The notes under the pieces are model-generated. The model saw only the letters and a program-made list of their open reading frames with translations. It searched no databases and had not been told where the DNA came from. From Sinonovacula constricta (Eukaryota > Mollusca > Bivalvia > Cardiida > Solecurtidae), in the NCBI GenBank assembly GCA_007844125.1, contig CM017567.1, positions 13,738,242 through 13,802,241 on the forward strand: a DNA stretch of 64,000 nt, read 5' to 3'. How positions within the stretch are numbered: the first letter of the stretch is position 1; every line of letters starts with the position of its first letter. A program made the position numbers and the translations under genes. Positions 13,310 through 25,700 of this stretch are shown in pieces.

Positions 13310-14707
13310 GTACTGTTATATCATGACAGCTCTATGACACACTATAGAAAGGGTGTTATGTGTTATATTGCAACAGCCCTATGACAAACTATAGAAAGGG
13401 TGTAATGTGTTATATCGCAACAGCCCTATGACACACTATAGAAAGGGTGTAATGTGTTATATCGCAACAGCCCTATGACACACTATAGAAAGGGTGTAAT
13501 GTGTTATATCGCAACAGCCCTATGACACACTATAGAAAGGGTGTAATGTGTTATATCGCAACAGCCCTATGACACACTATAGAAAGGGTGTAATGTGTTA
13601 TATCGCAACAGCCCTATGACACACTATAGAAAGGGTGTAATGTGTTATATCGCAACAGCCCTATGACACACTATAGAAAGGGTGTAATGTGTTATATTGC
13701 AACAGCCCTATGACACACTATAGAAAGGGTGTAATGTGTTATATCGCAACAGCCCTATGACAAACTATAGAAAGGGTGTAATGTGTTATATTGCAACAGC
13801 CCTATGACACACTATAGAAAGGGTGTAATGTGTTATATCGCAACAGCCCTATGACACACTATAGAAAGGGTGTAATGTGTTATATCGCAACAGCCCTATG
13901 ACACACTATAGAAAGGGTGTAATGTGTTATATCGCAACAGCCCTATGACACACTATAGAAAGGGTGTGGTATTATGTGTTATATCGTGACAGCCCTATGA
14001 CACACTATAGAAAGGGTGTTATGTGTTATAATGCAAAAGCTTTATGATGCACTATAGAAAGGGTGCTATGTGTTATATCGCGACAGCCCTATGACACACC
14101 ATAGAAAGGGTGTTATGAGTTATATCACGACAGCCCTATGACACCCTATAGAAAGGGTGTTATATCATGACAGCCCTATGACACACTATAGAAAGGGTGT
14201 TATGTGTTATATATCGCGACAGCCCTATGACACCCTATAGAAAGGGTGTTATGAGTTATATCGCGACAGCCCTATGACACCCTATAGAAAGGGTGTTATG
14301 TGTAATATCGCGACTGCTTTATAGCGCACTATAGAAAGGGTGCTATGTGTCATATCCCGACAGCCCTATGACACACTATAGAAAGGGTGTTATGTTATAT
14401 CATGACAGTCCTATGACACGCTATAGAAAGGGTGTTATGTGTTATATATCGCGACAGCCCTATGACACCCTATAGAAAGGGTGTTATGTGTTATATCATG
14501 ACAGCCCTATGATACACTATAGAAATGGTGTTATATTGTGACAGCCCTATGACACCCTATAGAAATGGTGTTGTGTTATATCAAGACAGCTCTATGACAC
14601 ACTATAGAAAGGGTGTTATATCACAACAGCTCTATGACTCACTATAGAAAGGGTGTTATGTGTTATATCATGGCAGCCCTATGACACACTATAGAAAGGG
14701 TGTTATG
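13310..14707 (+). repeat. 47-bp tandem array (left part), intron 2
   Basis: The 47-bp unit starts CAGCCCTATGACACACTATA and continues GAAAGGGTGTAATGTGTTAT. Units from about 13400 to 13960 are almost identical. After 13960 they diverge and vary in spacing. Several later units read ACACCCTATAGAAAGGGTGT, which can form a 7-bp hairpin. The array is interrupted at 14708 by a transposon and resumes at 15636. Confidence 0.92.
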
Positions 14708-15635
14708 TAGGGATGTCAAAGGATACTCAATTTGGTATCCGGATATCCGTCGAACGATCCGAACGGATATCCGGATATAAATCTTAGTTAATTCTGATGT
14801 TGCAGTCGAATGTGTGCAGGGTTACTAACATTTCCATTGACATAATTAAATCGTCATTTCAATGGAAATAATTAAATAAACATTTCCATAGGCATACGTA
14901 CTTCATCATTTTAATAATTTGGCTACGGACCTCACAAAGTGACACTAAACATCGAACTGAAGATTAGAAGGTATAATTAATGATTTGTTTAGGAAGTGGA
15001 TGTGAATAAGTCAAGATCACCGTGATCGAATGAAAACATAATAAATTCATCAGTTCATTTATACAATCCAAATGGACTTAATTAAACATGAGTAGCCGAC
15101 AAACCTGTTAATTGTCTACATAATTGTAGCTCTATCTCTTCTCAATAAAGCCGAACAAATGAAATTAAAGATAATAATCCTTAATCAAAATAGATAAGTA
15201 ACAGCTTCAAACAATGGCTGTAAATTGGCAAATTATTTTACATAAGCTTTAGCACATTTCTATAACTGTGAAGTTCATCAACAAAATTAAAGATGGTATT
15301 CGCTAAACAAAATGGATCAGTAGAAGCCGCACTTGGCGGTTAATTAGCATGTTATTATACATACCATCATGCTTTAGCACATTTTTAAAACTGTAAAGCC
15401 AAATATACGATACTGCGTGTCACCACCTGTCACCACTTGTTGATAATCTGTTACACCTGCGTATGCATGAATGCACACTGACATGACAGCAGAAATAAAG
15501 CAGACAGATAACTTAAAAAATGTAAAATTTTAAACATTTAATTAAATGTTTTGGCCATTTTGCTAAGTGAATATTCGGATATCAAAGTCGATTCGGATAT
15601 CTGATGATTCGAACGGATATCCATTGAAATCCCTA
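14708..15635. mobile_element. Non-autonomous hAT-like element with perfect 8-bp target duplication
   Basis: The 928-bp insert sits inside the 47-bp array. The left end is TAGGGATGTCAAAGGATA and the reverse complement of the right end is TAGGGATTTCAATGGATA (16 of 18 identical). It is flanked on both sides by GTGTTATG (14700-14707 and 15636-15643), an 8-bp duplication taken from the array unit. Both ends carry several copies of GGATATCCG-like palindromic subterminal motifs. The TAGGGATGTCA-type termini and 8-bp duplication are typical of the hAT superfamily. There is no transposase frame inside, so it would depend on a partner elsewhere. Confidence 0.88.
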
Positions 15636-16114
15636 GTGTTATGTGTTAAATGGTGACAGCTCTATGTCACACGTTAAAAAGGGTGTTACGTGTTATATCA
15701 CGACAGCCCTATGACACACTATAGAAAGGGTGTTATTTTATATGGTGACAGCTGGTGACAGCTTTATGACACACTATAGAAAGGGTGTTATGTTATATGG
15801 TGACAGCTTTATGACACACTATAGAAAGGGTGTTATGTTATATGGTGACAGCCCTATGACACACTATAGAAAGGGTGTTATGTGTTATATCGTGACAACT
15901 CTATGACACACTATAGAAAGGGTGTTATGTGTTATATCGTGACAGCCCCATGACACACTATAGAAAGGGTGTTATGTGTTATATCATGACAGCCCTATGA
16001 CACACTACAGAAAGGGTGTTATGTGTTATATCTCAACAGCCCTATGATACACTATAGAAAGGGTGTTATTTGTAATATTGTGACAGCCCTATGACACACT
16101 ACAGAAAGGGTGTT
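15636..16114 (+). repeat. 47-bp tandem array (right part)
   Basis: This continues the array after the hAT-like insertion. It holds about nine diverged units with the core GACACACTATAGAAAGGGTG. One unit near 15750 contains a short internal duplication (GACAGCTGGTGACAGCT). Confidence 0.9.
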
Positions 16115-16446
16115 AAGTATGGTTAGTTATCAATCTACCAATTCTGAGATGCTGGTTTCTTCTTGATGAATTTTTCACTATCTGAACAATCATTTTAATC
16201 CACAGAATAACCACTTGGGATCTGCACTCTAATCATACTTTTTTGTCAACTGATTAAAAGACCATTATCAACACAATTTCCAATAGTAAACACTTAAATC
16301 ATGTACTGTACTATCCTCCATTTATCTGACTTGTCATATAATAATATGTTAACATATGGCCGTCTGCACAATTATCATGCTCTCTTCTTGGTCAGGTCTT
16401 AGAGAGTAAGAAGTGTTCTTCCTTACTGAATGTCAGGTTGTTGTTT

Positions 16447-17294
16447 TTAGCTCACCTGAGCGCAATGTGCTCAAGGGGAGCTTTTGTGATACCGCTTCGT
16501 TCGGCGTCAACATTTTAGCTTTTGTCACTTTGTCAAAAAATAGGTCACTAGGTCAAATCTTAGAAAAAGCTTGTGAACACACTAGAGACCACATTTATAG
16601 CCCAATCTTCAGCAAACTTGGTCAGAATGTTTGTCTACATGAAATCTTGGATGATTTCATTATTGGGACATGGGGGGTCAAAAAGTAGGTCACCAGGTCA
16701 AATTTTAGAAAAAGCTTGTGCACACACTAGAGGCCACATTTATAGCCCAATCTTCACCAAACTTGGTCAGAATGTTTGTCTGCATGAAATCCTGGATGAC
16801 TTCGTAACTGAATCACGTGGGTTAAAAAAGTAGGTCACTAGGTCAAATCTTAGAAAAAGCTTGTTAACACACTAGAGGCCCCATTTATAGGCCAATCTTC
16901 ATCAAACTTGGTCAGAATGTTTGTCTACATGAAATCCTGGATGAGTTCATTAATGGGTCATGTGGGGTCAAAAAGTAGGTCACTAGGTTACATTTTAGAA
17001 AAACCTTGTGAAAACACTTAAGAGGCTACATTGATGACCCAATCTTCACCAAACTTGACCAGCATGTTTGCCAGTATGAAATCTTACATATGTTTTGAAG
17101 TGAGTCATGTGGATTCAGGAGGTTACTTGGTAAAATTCTAGAAAATGTTATCAACCCAGTGGCCACACTAATGGTCCAATCTTCACCAAAGATTTCTAAA
17201 GTAAATAACTCTTAATTACTTGATCCCAGATTTGAGCCTACTAAAAGCCTGTGTCATCAGGTGAGCGATTAAGGGCCATCATGGCCCTCTTGTT
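16447..17294 (+). mobile_element. Interspersed element with internal 145-bp repeats, HINE-like
   Basis: The 5' end carries GCTCACCTGA (16450-16459), which is perfectly inverted near the 3' end as TCAGGTGAGC (17257-17266). It is followed by an 8-bp stem hairpin (AGGGCCAT C ATGGCCCT, 17272-17288) and CTCTTG. In between are four clear direct repeats starting GGTCACTAGGTCAAAT at 16543, 16688, 16833 and 16978 (period exactly 145) plus a degenerate fifth near 17121. Asymmetric terminal inverted repeats, a 3' hairpin, internal tandem repeats and a T-rich insertion site fit Helentron-associated non-autonomous elements (HINEs). The sequence looks to me like a repeat very common in bivalve genomes. The short frames here are not genes. 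Confidence 0.7.
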
Positions 17295-17299
17295 TCTAA

Positions 17300-18509
17300 A
17301 TTATTAAGAATGTCAACAAGTACTAAAAATCTGTACTCAAATACACTTAAGAGTGGTACAAAACTGTGCCTTATCTGTTTGTGTTTGGTAATGATTTTAA
17401 GCATATTCTTGTCTTTAAGTAATGACTACCTATGATACTTCAATGATTAAACAGTGAATTTCATGAACTTCAATTTGATTTTTCATCTATTCATGAGCTA
17501 TTCTTTTACTCAATAGGGTTTTGTTTTAACATTGAATCTGTATTTCAAGTTTTTTGACTAAATCTCACCACATTCACAAGTATGAAAAAATGGCTTCTGA
17601 ATGAAATAACCAGGATAAAAGATAACTATTTCTACACGTTAATGGTCAAGTGGGGACATTCATCGGATGGTTGTTTATAAAAATAGAGATGCCTTTATAT
17701 GGATTGGGTTTACCCTATGCAAATTATGTTTTGGGTGTTGCATCACATCTTCCACACATATCTAGATCATTAAGCATGGTGGACTTGTCAAATTTTTGCC
17801 ATATTATTATGCTGATTTCTGATTAGGGTATTTAATACAACCTTTAAAACAAAATCACCTTAATCATTGTATAAATTCATGGAAAAGGACAATAAGAGGA
17901 GATAATCAGACAACATGTTGAGAAAGCATCCATGAGGAATATGTAACTTATGTATAGGATTTAAGACATGCTATTCTTAGCAAGGGCAGCATTTAAAATA
18001 AACATATACTCCAGATCCAGATAACTGAAAAACTGTTGAAGGGACGATAAACCCAAAAACCAAAACAACTCCTGATCCAAGTGACAAAAAGATTTTTGCG
18101 GGGACAACAAACTAAACAAGCAAACTAAAGGTCATTAAATTTGGGCCAGTTCTAATGAGTACCTGGCATAAAATATTTGGCATAGATTTATGGTATACAT
18201 TACCAGTACATAATCAAAGTTTAACTTCTTTCATTCAGAGCACTGTTAGGTCATTAATTTATATAAGATGCTAACTTTGATTTCTTATTTGGTACTAAAT
18301 GATATTTTATCATATTACACGTGCATGACATATAGTTCAAATGGAACTTATATAAAAGACACTTCTAAAATCATTTAAACTTAATTATTTTCATTTAATT
18401 TCCCATTCCATTTAAACTGATTCATCCTGTAATTGTAACATTTTATTCTAAATTTGTTCATTATAATATTAAATTGAAACTGTTCCATTCTTTTATTTTT
18501 ATTTTTCAG
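17300..18509. other. Intron 2, right part
   Basis: AT-rich intronic sequence with no coding potential. It ends in a strong pyrimidine tract and acceptor (TTTTATTTTTATTTTTCAG). Confidence 0.6.
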
Positions 18510-20671
18510 GTAACCTCTGTCAAGGGAACACCCAGCCCCAGGTGAGCCACTCCTCTCAGCAGGTGAGCCATGCTTCCCAGCAGGTGAACGCCCCGCAGCA
18601 GGTGAGCAACATCTTGCCAGTAAGCCAAGCCTTCAAGACCAGTAGCCTGCCGATAAATATACAGCATGTCTTCTATGAAAATGACAGATTTGCAATCCAG
18701 CATAGTGAACATACCAATATAAGAGATGTAACCCTGACTCCAACTGCCATATCAGCATCTGTAACTTCTGCAGAGACTTCAGCACCTGGTGCACAACCTG
18801 CACTTCACACATCGACAGCAACATTGACGAATTTTAATACACTTAATGATAAAGTTAATGACAAACCAAAAACTCTACCTAAAAAAAAGCATGCAATTGC
18901 CAGTAGACGACAAGAAAACATCAATAAGGCTGCTTCTAATATTCCACAGGAAGTAAATAAGAGCACAGTCTCTAATAAACCTCAAGAAAAAAACAAGAGT
19001 GCTTCTTCTAATAGACCACAAGAAAAAAATAATGCCATTTCTGTAAGTAATCCAAGAGGAAAAGACAAGATCGCTCCTGCAAGAAATGTTAGTGGGGTAA
19101 ATGGAAGAAATCCTGCTAGCAAGTCAAAAGGAAAAAAGAAGAAAACTCCTGCTAAAGATCTACACTTGCTGACATTTGGGGATCTTCTTGACAACGATTT
19201 GAGTCAGTTAAACATATTTCAGACATCTAATACCTCGGATTCAGATAATCTAGATGATGCAGAGATAGTTGTTGATGTGGAAACAGTTGATGATTCTGCT
19301 TTAGAGCCTAACAGACATATTATTCCTAATTTAGTGACTGAAATTGGCTCATGTGAGGATGTTGAGGTTGAAACAGTTGATTCTGCATGTGAACAGACTA
19401 GATGTATAAGAGGTACTCCAGATACCAATAAGAAATCAAAGCGACAAACTAATAAAAAAACTGTTGAAAGGATTTTGCCACAAGAAACTAGATCTGAAAG
19501 AATTTTAAAATCTCTCCCATCGTCTGTAAAAAGTGGAGCTAAGGCTTCTTCCAAGAACAATGGTTCCTTTTGTTTAAGTAGAAGTTATGCAAAGAAAACT
19601 GATTTGGAAGTAGTTTATGTTTCCAAAGAGCCCACAAAAGCCTTTCAGTATGAAACTTTACTTCGTGTACCAGAACCTAAAGATAAGGATACCAGTTTTA
19701 CAACAAAAGTGAATGGTAAAGAAGTAAAGTTACATTACAATACTCTCCAAAGATGTTGGAACCTTTCAAACTCAACCAAATCTTCAACTAATCAAGAACA
19801 ATCATATACCAGACTAAGTAATGGACTGTTTAGGAAAGTAGACCGAAACCAACTTCAGCATTCAGAACAGGTTCCAAATCAACTAGTTGGAAGGCCAAAT
19901 CATAGCAAAAGTGACGTTGCTCAAAGGATTGAAGTATCACAAGTGTCCTCAAAGTCGAGAGAAAAAATTCTGCTAGGAGTAAATAAAAGTGGAAAACAGA
20001 TTCAACAAAGAAAACTGAAGGCAAAGGTAAATAAAAGTGGAGACATTGGAATAATGGATATATCAATGGAAGATGACAGCACGTTTGATGCTCTAGGCAT
20101 GATAATCCAGTGTGCAGTTTGTCAAAAAGTTTTCTCTTCTTTAACTGCCCTAGAAGATCACATGGCAGCTCATGACTTTACTCTGTCCAATTTAGATGAT
20201 ACAGAAAAAGCTGACGTTGAAATGTATCAAATGTGTGACACTTGCGGGAAGTCAGTGGGAGCTGAGGGTGATCATAGACACCATAAAGACATTTGCAAAG
20301 GGCAGAGTCGAGTCTCAGAGGATTTGCAGCATGTGTGCCCTGTGTGCAACAGTGTTTTTAACACCTTGAGTGATTATCAGCAACATTGTAAGTTGCATGC
20401 AAGGGAAACTACAGTTAGGGACAACAGCCAGGAGTCGCATCTCTGTATGGATTGTGGGAAACTGTTCATTAAATTTACTGCTCTTGAAAAGCACATGAAG
20501 ACTCACAAGAAGAATGAACAAAGTGTTGAGTCTAACACAGCACAGGAAAAAAAAGACTATAACACTGAGTTTGAGAGATTGGATATAATGGGTGCAGAGG
20601 AGGCTGAGGGAAGATATAAACACCCCTCGAAATATATACCACTTAAACATGGAAACCAGAGTTTTAAAGGG
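18510..20671 (+). CDS. Large zinc-finger protein, coding exon 3 (zinc-finger exon)
   Basis: The exon completes the Gly codon split at exon 2 and ends at a donor GGG/GTAAGT (20672) in phase 0, matching exon 4. Predicted residues are about 90-810 of 2019. It starts with a short Gln/Val/Ser repeat and then a long charged, disordered region with a basic cluster (KSKGKKKK) that could be a nuclear signal. Four finger-like modules follow: C2H2 at about 624-644 (CAVC...H..AH); a degenerate C-C-H-C module at 665-685 (CDTCGK...HHKDIC); C2H2 at 699-719 (CPVC...HCKLH); and C2H2 at 735-755 (CMDCGK...HMKTH). Such fingers usually bind DNA or proteins in the nucleus. I cannot name the family. The frame runs on for 15 codons into the intron before a stop, so the donor is inferred from phase and consensus. 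Confidence 0.82.
18539..18607 (+). repeat. Short coding repeat made of splice-donor-like units
   Basis: Four units beginning CAGGTGAGC (third: CAGGTGAAC) lie in the coding exon, with donor-like GT at 18542, 18563, 18584 and 18602. Spacings are 21, 21 and 18 nt, so each GT falls on a codon boundary. The encoded peptide is QVSHSSQ QVSHASQ QVNAPQ QVSN. CAG/GTGAGC is close to the ideal U1 donor, and the phase equals that of the exon 4 acceptor. Confidence 0.8.
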
Positions 20672-20751
20672 GTAAGTCTTCCTTTGAAGTACATACTAGA
20701 ATCTGTGTTGGTATAAAATAGCTGATATCACAAAAAATGACTATTCTGGAT

Positions 20752-21370
20752 TATTATACCACCACAAACCAAGTTTGAGGGGGTATATACCGGTCAGTCA
20801 GTTGGTCGATGGTCGGTCTGTTGGTTTTCATGGTGTCCGGACAATAACTCATATAAGTCTTGACAGATTTAAACATTTTCTTGGGTACACAGGTGTAAGA
20901 TGCAGATCATGTTTGACTTTGGGGCTGCTGAAGTCAATGTCTAGGTCACAGTTACTAAAAATAGAAAAATGGTTTCTAGACGATAACTCCTGAAAGGCTT
21001 CACAGATTTAAACAATTTTTGGTACACATGTGTAACAACACAAGATATAGGTCAAGTTCGACATTGAGGTGAAGATAACACTTAAGATTAAAAAAGGGGC
21101 CAGTTTGGTCAAGGTCACTAAAAATAGAAAAATGGTTTCTGCTCAATAACTTTAATTAGGAATGAGTTAATTTTATGGAACTTGCTCTTTAGGAAGCTTC
21201 TGAGAAGTCGATGCTTGGGATTGAAAATTGGGCGAGTCGGGTCAAGGTCACTGTTACATGTGTCTGTGTTTCTTATGTTACGCTATGCCATTGATTCTAA
21301 GCTTACCAGTTCCAGTATCAGGCACCCATGTGGGGGTACATGTATTAATCACCTTTTGTGATAATTCTAG
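20752..21370 (+). repeat. Interspersed repeat with two diverged internal units, intron 3
   Basis: It begins with ATACCACCACAAACC and a nearby GGGGGTAT that can pair as a hairpin. It contains two diverged copies of a roughly 160-bp unit (CGGACAATAACTC / CGATAACTCCTGA, then ACAGATTTAAACA, TACACA, and later ACTAAAAATAGAAAAATGG in both). It ends near TACATGTATTAATCACC. I recall near-identical sequences scattered through bivalve genomes. The type is probably another non-autonomous element, but I did not find clear termini. Confidence 0.6.
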
Positions 21371-21454
21371 ATTGTCTACCATGTCTAGAGAACAAATGTA
21401 AGCTGTTTTAAAAAAGGGACTTAACCAGTTGCAGTTTTAATGATCAAATGTGTG

Positions 21455-21532
21455 TCCTGCCCGGGGATTGAACCCACATTTTACAGGTTGTGGGACCTCT
21501 GCTTTTCCTACTTGGTTGTAAGGACAATTTTT
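21455..21532 (-). other. Possible tRNA-like or SINE remnant
   Basis: On the minus strand GGGTTCAATCCCCGGGCAGG resembles a B-box and T-arm, but the A-box and a folded cloverleaf are not convincing. It is probably a decayed tRNA-derived element and not a tRNA gene. Confidence 0.25.
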
Positions 21533-22787
21533 AGTTAGCTGTTGGTCAAACTGCCACACACAAAGTTAAAATATACAAACTGACTCCAGAATGTATCTGT
21601 GATCGGCTCATAACAGTCCAACTCCAAACAGAAACTTCCATGTAAGGACAATGGAGGTTTCCTAGCTGAACTGCCAACCATTAGTCGTTCTGTCACACAA
21701 ATATAAGCTGGAAATTGCCATTATTAACATATTTGTGTGATTAGTCAAAACTTTAAAAAAAATTAACCTACAAAAAAAAGGTTATCAATCTTAAATGATC
21801 TCTTACAGAAAAATTAACTAACTAAAGGAGAATATTCCTGAAGCCACTTTTAAGTCTTTGGTCATACTCAGAATCAAAAGAGCGGGAATACAAAAGGGGA
21901 AACAGAGAAAAGTTAAAAGTACAATGTATTCCTTTTAAACATTCGTTAGTGTACACCAATTTCAAGATTACTGTTGTGTTCTTTGAAGTTTGATTTAATA
22001 ATTCCCTATGGAGGCATAAGAATATCAATGGAATAAAGATTTGCAATTGTTAATCCATACAGAATGTTGATCAATTGGTAGAAATGTTCTTAGGAACACA
22101 CTTTGTGTGGGGTCAGGCTTAGGTGATAGGTTATTTTTTCCATTTGTTTATTTTATGGGTAAGGCTTGCACATTTGGGCTTAAAACCTGTGCCTAAGAAG
22201 CCTTTATTTAGATTTTTTATCTTAAAGTAAACAGTGTATCTAAACAAACATGCGCATGCATGTTTGCACGCTCACACACAAAATAGTCATGAATCATCTT
22301 AGTAACACCAAGCCATGTTCTGCGAACAAACTAAAGGTTATCATTTATGGTCGTATGTCAAATGTCTTGTGAAACCTTATACAATGATAGATTACCAGAG
22401 TGTTCATAAACTTAGGCAATAGCCATGCTATAGAGCATATGACAAGGTGACATATAAAGGTAAAAATTAAAATAAAGTTCAGTGAAACAAATGAAGTACA
22501 TGTTTGATAATTAGTTAATCTCTAGACCCTTATCCCCAATATAATATTGTTCTTTTTATAGTAGGAGGTGTGTGTTCTCTTTTGTGTTATCTTTTAAAAA
22601 CATCATTTGGCAGGAGAGAATAATTCAGCATATTTACTTGTTACTGTGACGTTAAGATTGTGTATTGTTTGCACATTACCTGCACATATATTTAATTAAT
22701 TATGGTCATAAGGTGCAGGTGTTTGTAAGCATTTCAGCATGATTTGATGATATAAGTCTATACATTTCCATTTTACTTTTTTTCCAG
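21533..22787. other. Intron 3, right part
   Basis: AT-rich, with no gene. A near-palindrome (AACATGCGCATGCATGTTT) lies near 22250. It ends with the acceptor TTTTTTTCCAG before exon 4. Confidence 0.5.
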
Positions 22788-25700
22788 ACTAGCTTCTCAT
22801 CTAATACCACTACAAAGAATAAGCCAAATGAATCCAACTTAGGCACAGAAGGTAAGAGACCAGAAAAAGAAGGAATCTCTAGATGTCCTCCTGCCAAGGA
22901 TCAGACACAGTCAAAGCCTTTGGCCAAGAAAGCTTTAAAGAATCCAGGCACTGGAAAACAGATACACCGGGGATATAAGGAGTTGTTAAAGAAATTTGGA
23001 ATGACAGATGTCAAAGTGAGCCTGACAAGACTCTGTCATTCCTCACAGATAGTAAAATCTGAAGACAAGGCAGCATGTAAGACTGGGAGCAAGGGAAAAG
23101 GTATCAAATCATCTGATATCCAAAAGAATGAAAGAAAGAAGGATGAATATTCTGATGATCATACTGAAGATGGTTTTGAAGAGATGAGTGATGGGAATAT
23201 TTCAATTGACCATATTGAGGAGCAATTTCTGGATGATGACAAGTCAGAGCATACTTCTCAGCAAGGAAGAAAGAGACATACATGCATGCTAGGTAGTGAG
23301 TCACCTAACAAGGTGTTGAAAATCAGTGATGAGAAAGACAATGCCTGCTCACTATCAAAATCTCCTAAAAAGGCTTTCAGGCTCAAGTCAGGACTGCATG
23401 ATCAGGAAAGCAAGAAAGAAAAAAGTATTGATGTCACAATGGTTGATGTCACACATTCTTTAGAAATCAAAGATGAAACTGCAAATAGAAAACAAGTATC
23501 AGGCCTCAAAGATAAAGATATTGATCTTCTTCAAAAGTTTGGTATTAGGGATTTGTCAGTTTGTGTTGACAAGCTTGCAGTTGAGAGTAAAGGAAAACTG
23601 AAATGTGTTGCGCATTTGATGGATACTGTGAAAGTTACAGAAACTGAGAAGCATCTCCAACTGCCTTGGATTGTTCTGAATGATGAAGATGATCCTGAAA
23701 AAGAATACTCTTCATGTTCACCAGGCAAATCAGTGTTGAAGAAACCATCTGGCAAAAAAATAACAAAGTCAGTTCCAGAAGTAAAAGTTAATAAATTGAA
23801 AGAACTGAGCCCACAAGAGCTAGATAAACTTCTGCAAGAGTGTGGAATGGGTATAAGTGTCCCCGCTTCTTTTAATCCTGTTGTCAAGATTGAGGCTGAA
23901 AAGAAAAACACATCAGAGACTGAATCTGTGTCTGTGTCTGTTCGTAGAACTCCTAGTCCACAACCAAGCACCTCTAATGGCCGAACTGCAGTAAACCGAA
24001 AAAGAACTGCAAGAAAATCTCTGCCAGATGAAGAAATGATCAGAAAATATAAGTTAAAAGAACCAAAAGTGATGGTAAAGAGTTTGACAAAAATTGAACT
24101 TGCCCTGCTAAGAAATCCACATTCTTCATTTGGTAAATCAAACTGGCTGAAACATAAATTTGATTCAGATTCTGATAGTGAGGGGGAATGGGAGATTCCA
24201 GAAGTTGAAGCAAGTCTTGAAGAAGAGGAAGATGACTTCTTTGATTTGGAAATACCTACAACTATTTTGATAAATAGTGATTCATTAGAAAACAAAAGCA
24301 CATCAAAAGAAGAAGCAGAAATTAGGGCAGCAACCAAAGTATCAGATGATGACTTGTTAAAGAAGTTTGGAATGTCACATGCAAAAGTTGTTCTTAACAT
24401 TCCGCAAAATGTCAAGCTGTCAAGCTCTGGTGCTGAAATAAAACATGTTTCTAAGACTTTGGACTTTAACATAGTACCGTGTCGGAAAATCATTAAAGGT
24501 AAGAGTCCCCTCAGTAATGTTCAGAAGACGAGGAAAATCTGTTCTCAAGAAACCGACACGACACCTTCTCAAAGTGTTGCAGCCAGTGATAATGAAGAAA
24601 GTGTTGAATGTCAAAGTAGTGAGCCTTGTTTTAGTGTAGAATCTTCAGGTGACACCATGAATATTGTCAGTAGTATCCAAAGAGACATAAATGTTGACAA
24701 AAGTGTCCAAAGAAAGACAGATGAATGGCTCCAAGACAATGGTGAACACTTAAAAAAGAAAGTAAATGCTGGGCATGAAAGTGGTGACAAAATTTGTTTA
24801 AAACCAGGCAAAAGAATTGCTAGGAGAAAGGCCAGGAAAGTTAAGAAAAAAGCCGCTAAACCATCAATTGTAATTGAAGACAAATTGGAAAAGGGAAATC
24901 CGGCAGAATGTGAAAATGTTGAAAAATTTGAAACAATCGATCTTTTGGAAACAAGAAAGACAAAGACTAGGGAAATTGATAATAAAGACGTTTGCTCAAA
25001 ACCAGAAACTGCAGATGATGATGAGTGTAGTATTCAGCTAACAGATGGCATTATTGATGAAGGTACATGTATAACAAACGAAAAAGTAGGCAGCAAACAG
25101 AAGAAGAAACCTTTAGTATCTCTGACACATGTGGAGCATCCAGTACCTAAAAAAGCCAAATTTGTCAAAGAGGAAAGTGCTATAATTACAGATTATTCTT
25201 TCAGGGACAAAATAAACAACTTAAAATCTAAGAAAAATACAATTGCCACAGCAAAAGAAGATTACAAATTTGAAACAAAAACAGTGGAAAATAATACACA
25301 AGGATCTTCCAACGCTTATTTAAAATTGTTAAAAACGTTGCCAGATGTTAAAGTGACTGTTAAATGCTTGTCAGACTCAGACATTGCCAGGTATATGTCA
25401 AGTGGAGACAAGGGTAAAGTTGACAATCAGAAGACTGACATGGATGAAACTCTTACAAGTGAAACTGACATAGAAAAAGACAAAATTAACTTAATTAGAA
25501 ATAAATCTCTTGACAATGTAGATAAGCTGAAAACTGATCATGCAGATTTCAAAAGCAAAACATTTAAAGTTGTGGAAGAAACTAACTCAGATGATATGAA
25601 AGAAAGAAATGAAAAAAGTATGGAAGCAAATACAGTAAATGGCAGTGTGGAAACAAATGAAACAACTTTAGAAGAAAAAATGAGAGAGGATAATATAGAC

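Noticed and set aside
13310..16114. GACACACTATAGAAAGG in each 47-bp unit resembles the core of a T7-type phage promoter
   Set aside because: The match is about 11 bases, falls in a eukaryotic intron array and lacks the upstream half of the promoter, so it is most likely coincidence.
16413..16833. Short frames with TRDHIYSPIFSKLGQNVCLH repeated
   Set aside because: They come from the 145-bp units of a dispersed repeat and recur with the repeat, not with a gene.
23531..24493. A 320-codon minus-strand frame opposite the zinc-finger gene
   Set aside because: It is a shadow of the plus-strand coding exon. It is serine- and phenylalanine-rich, as expected from antisense of a Glu/Lys-rich protein, and has no domain.
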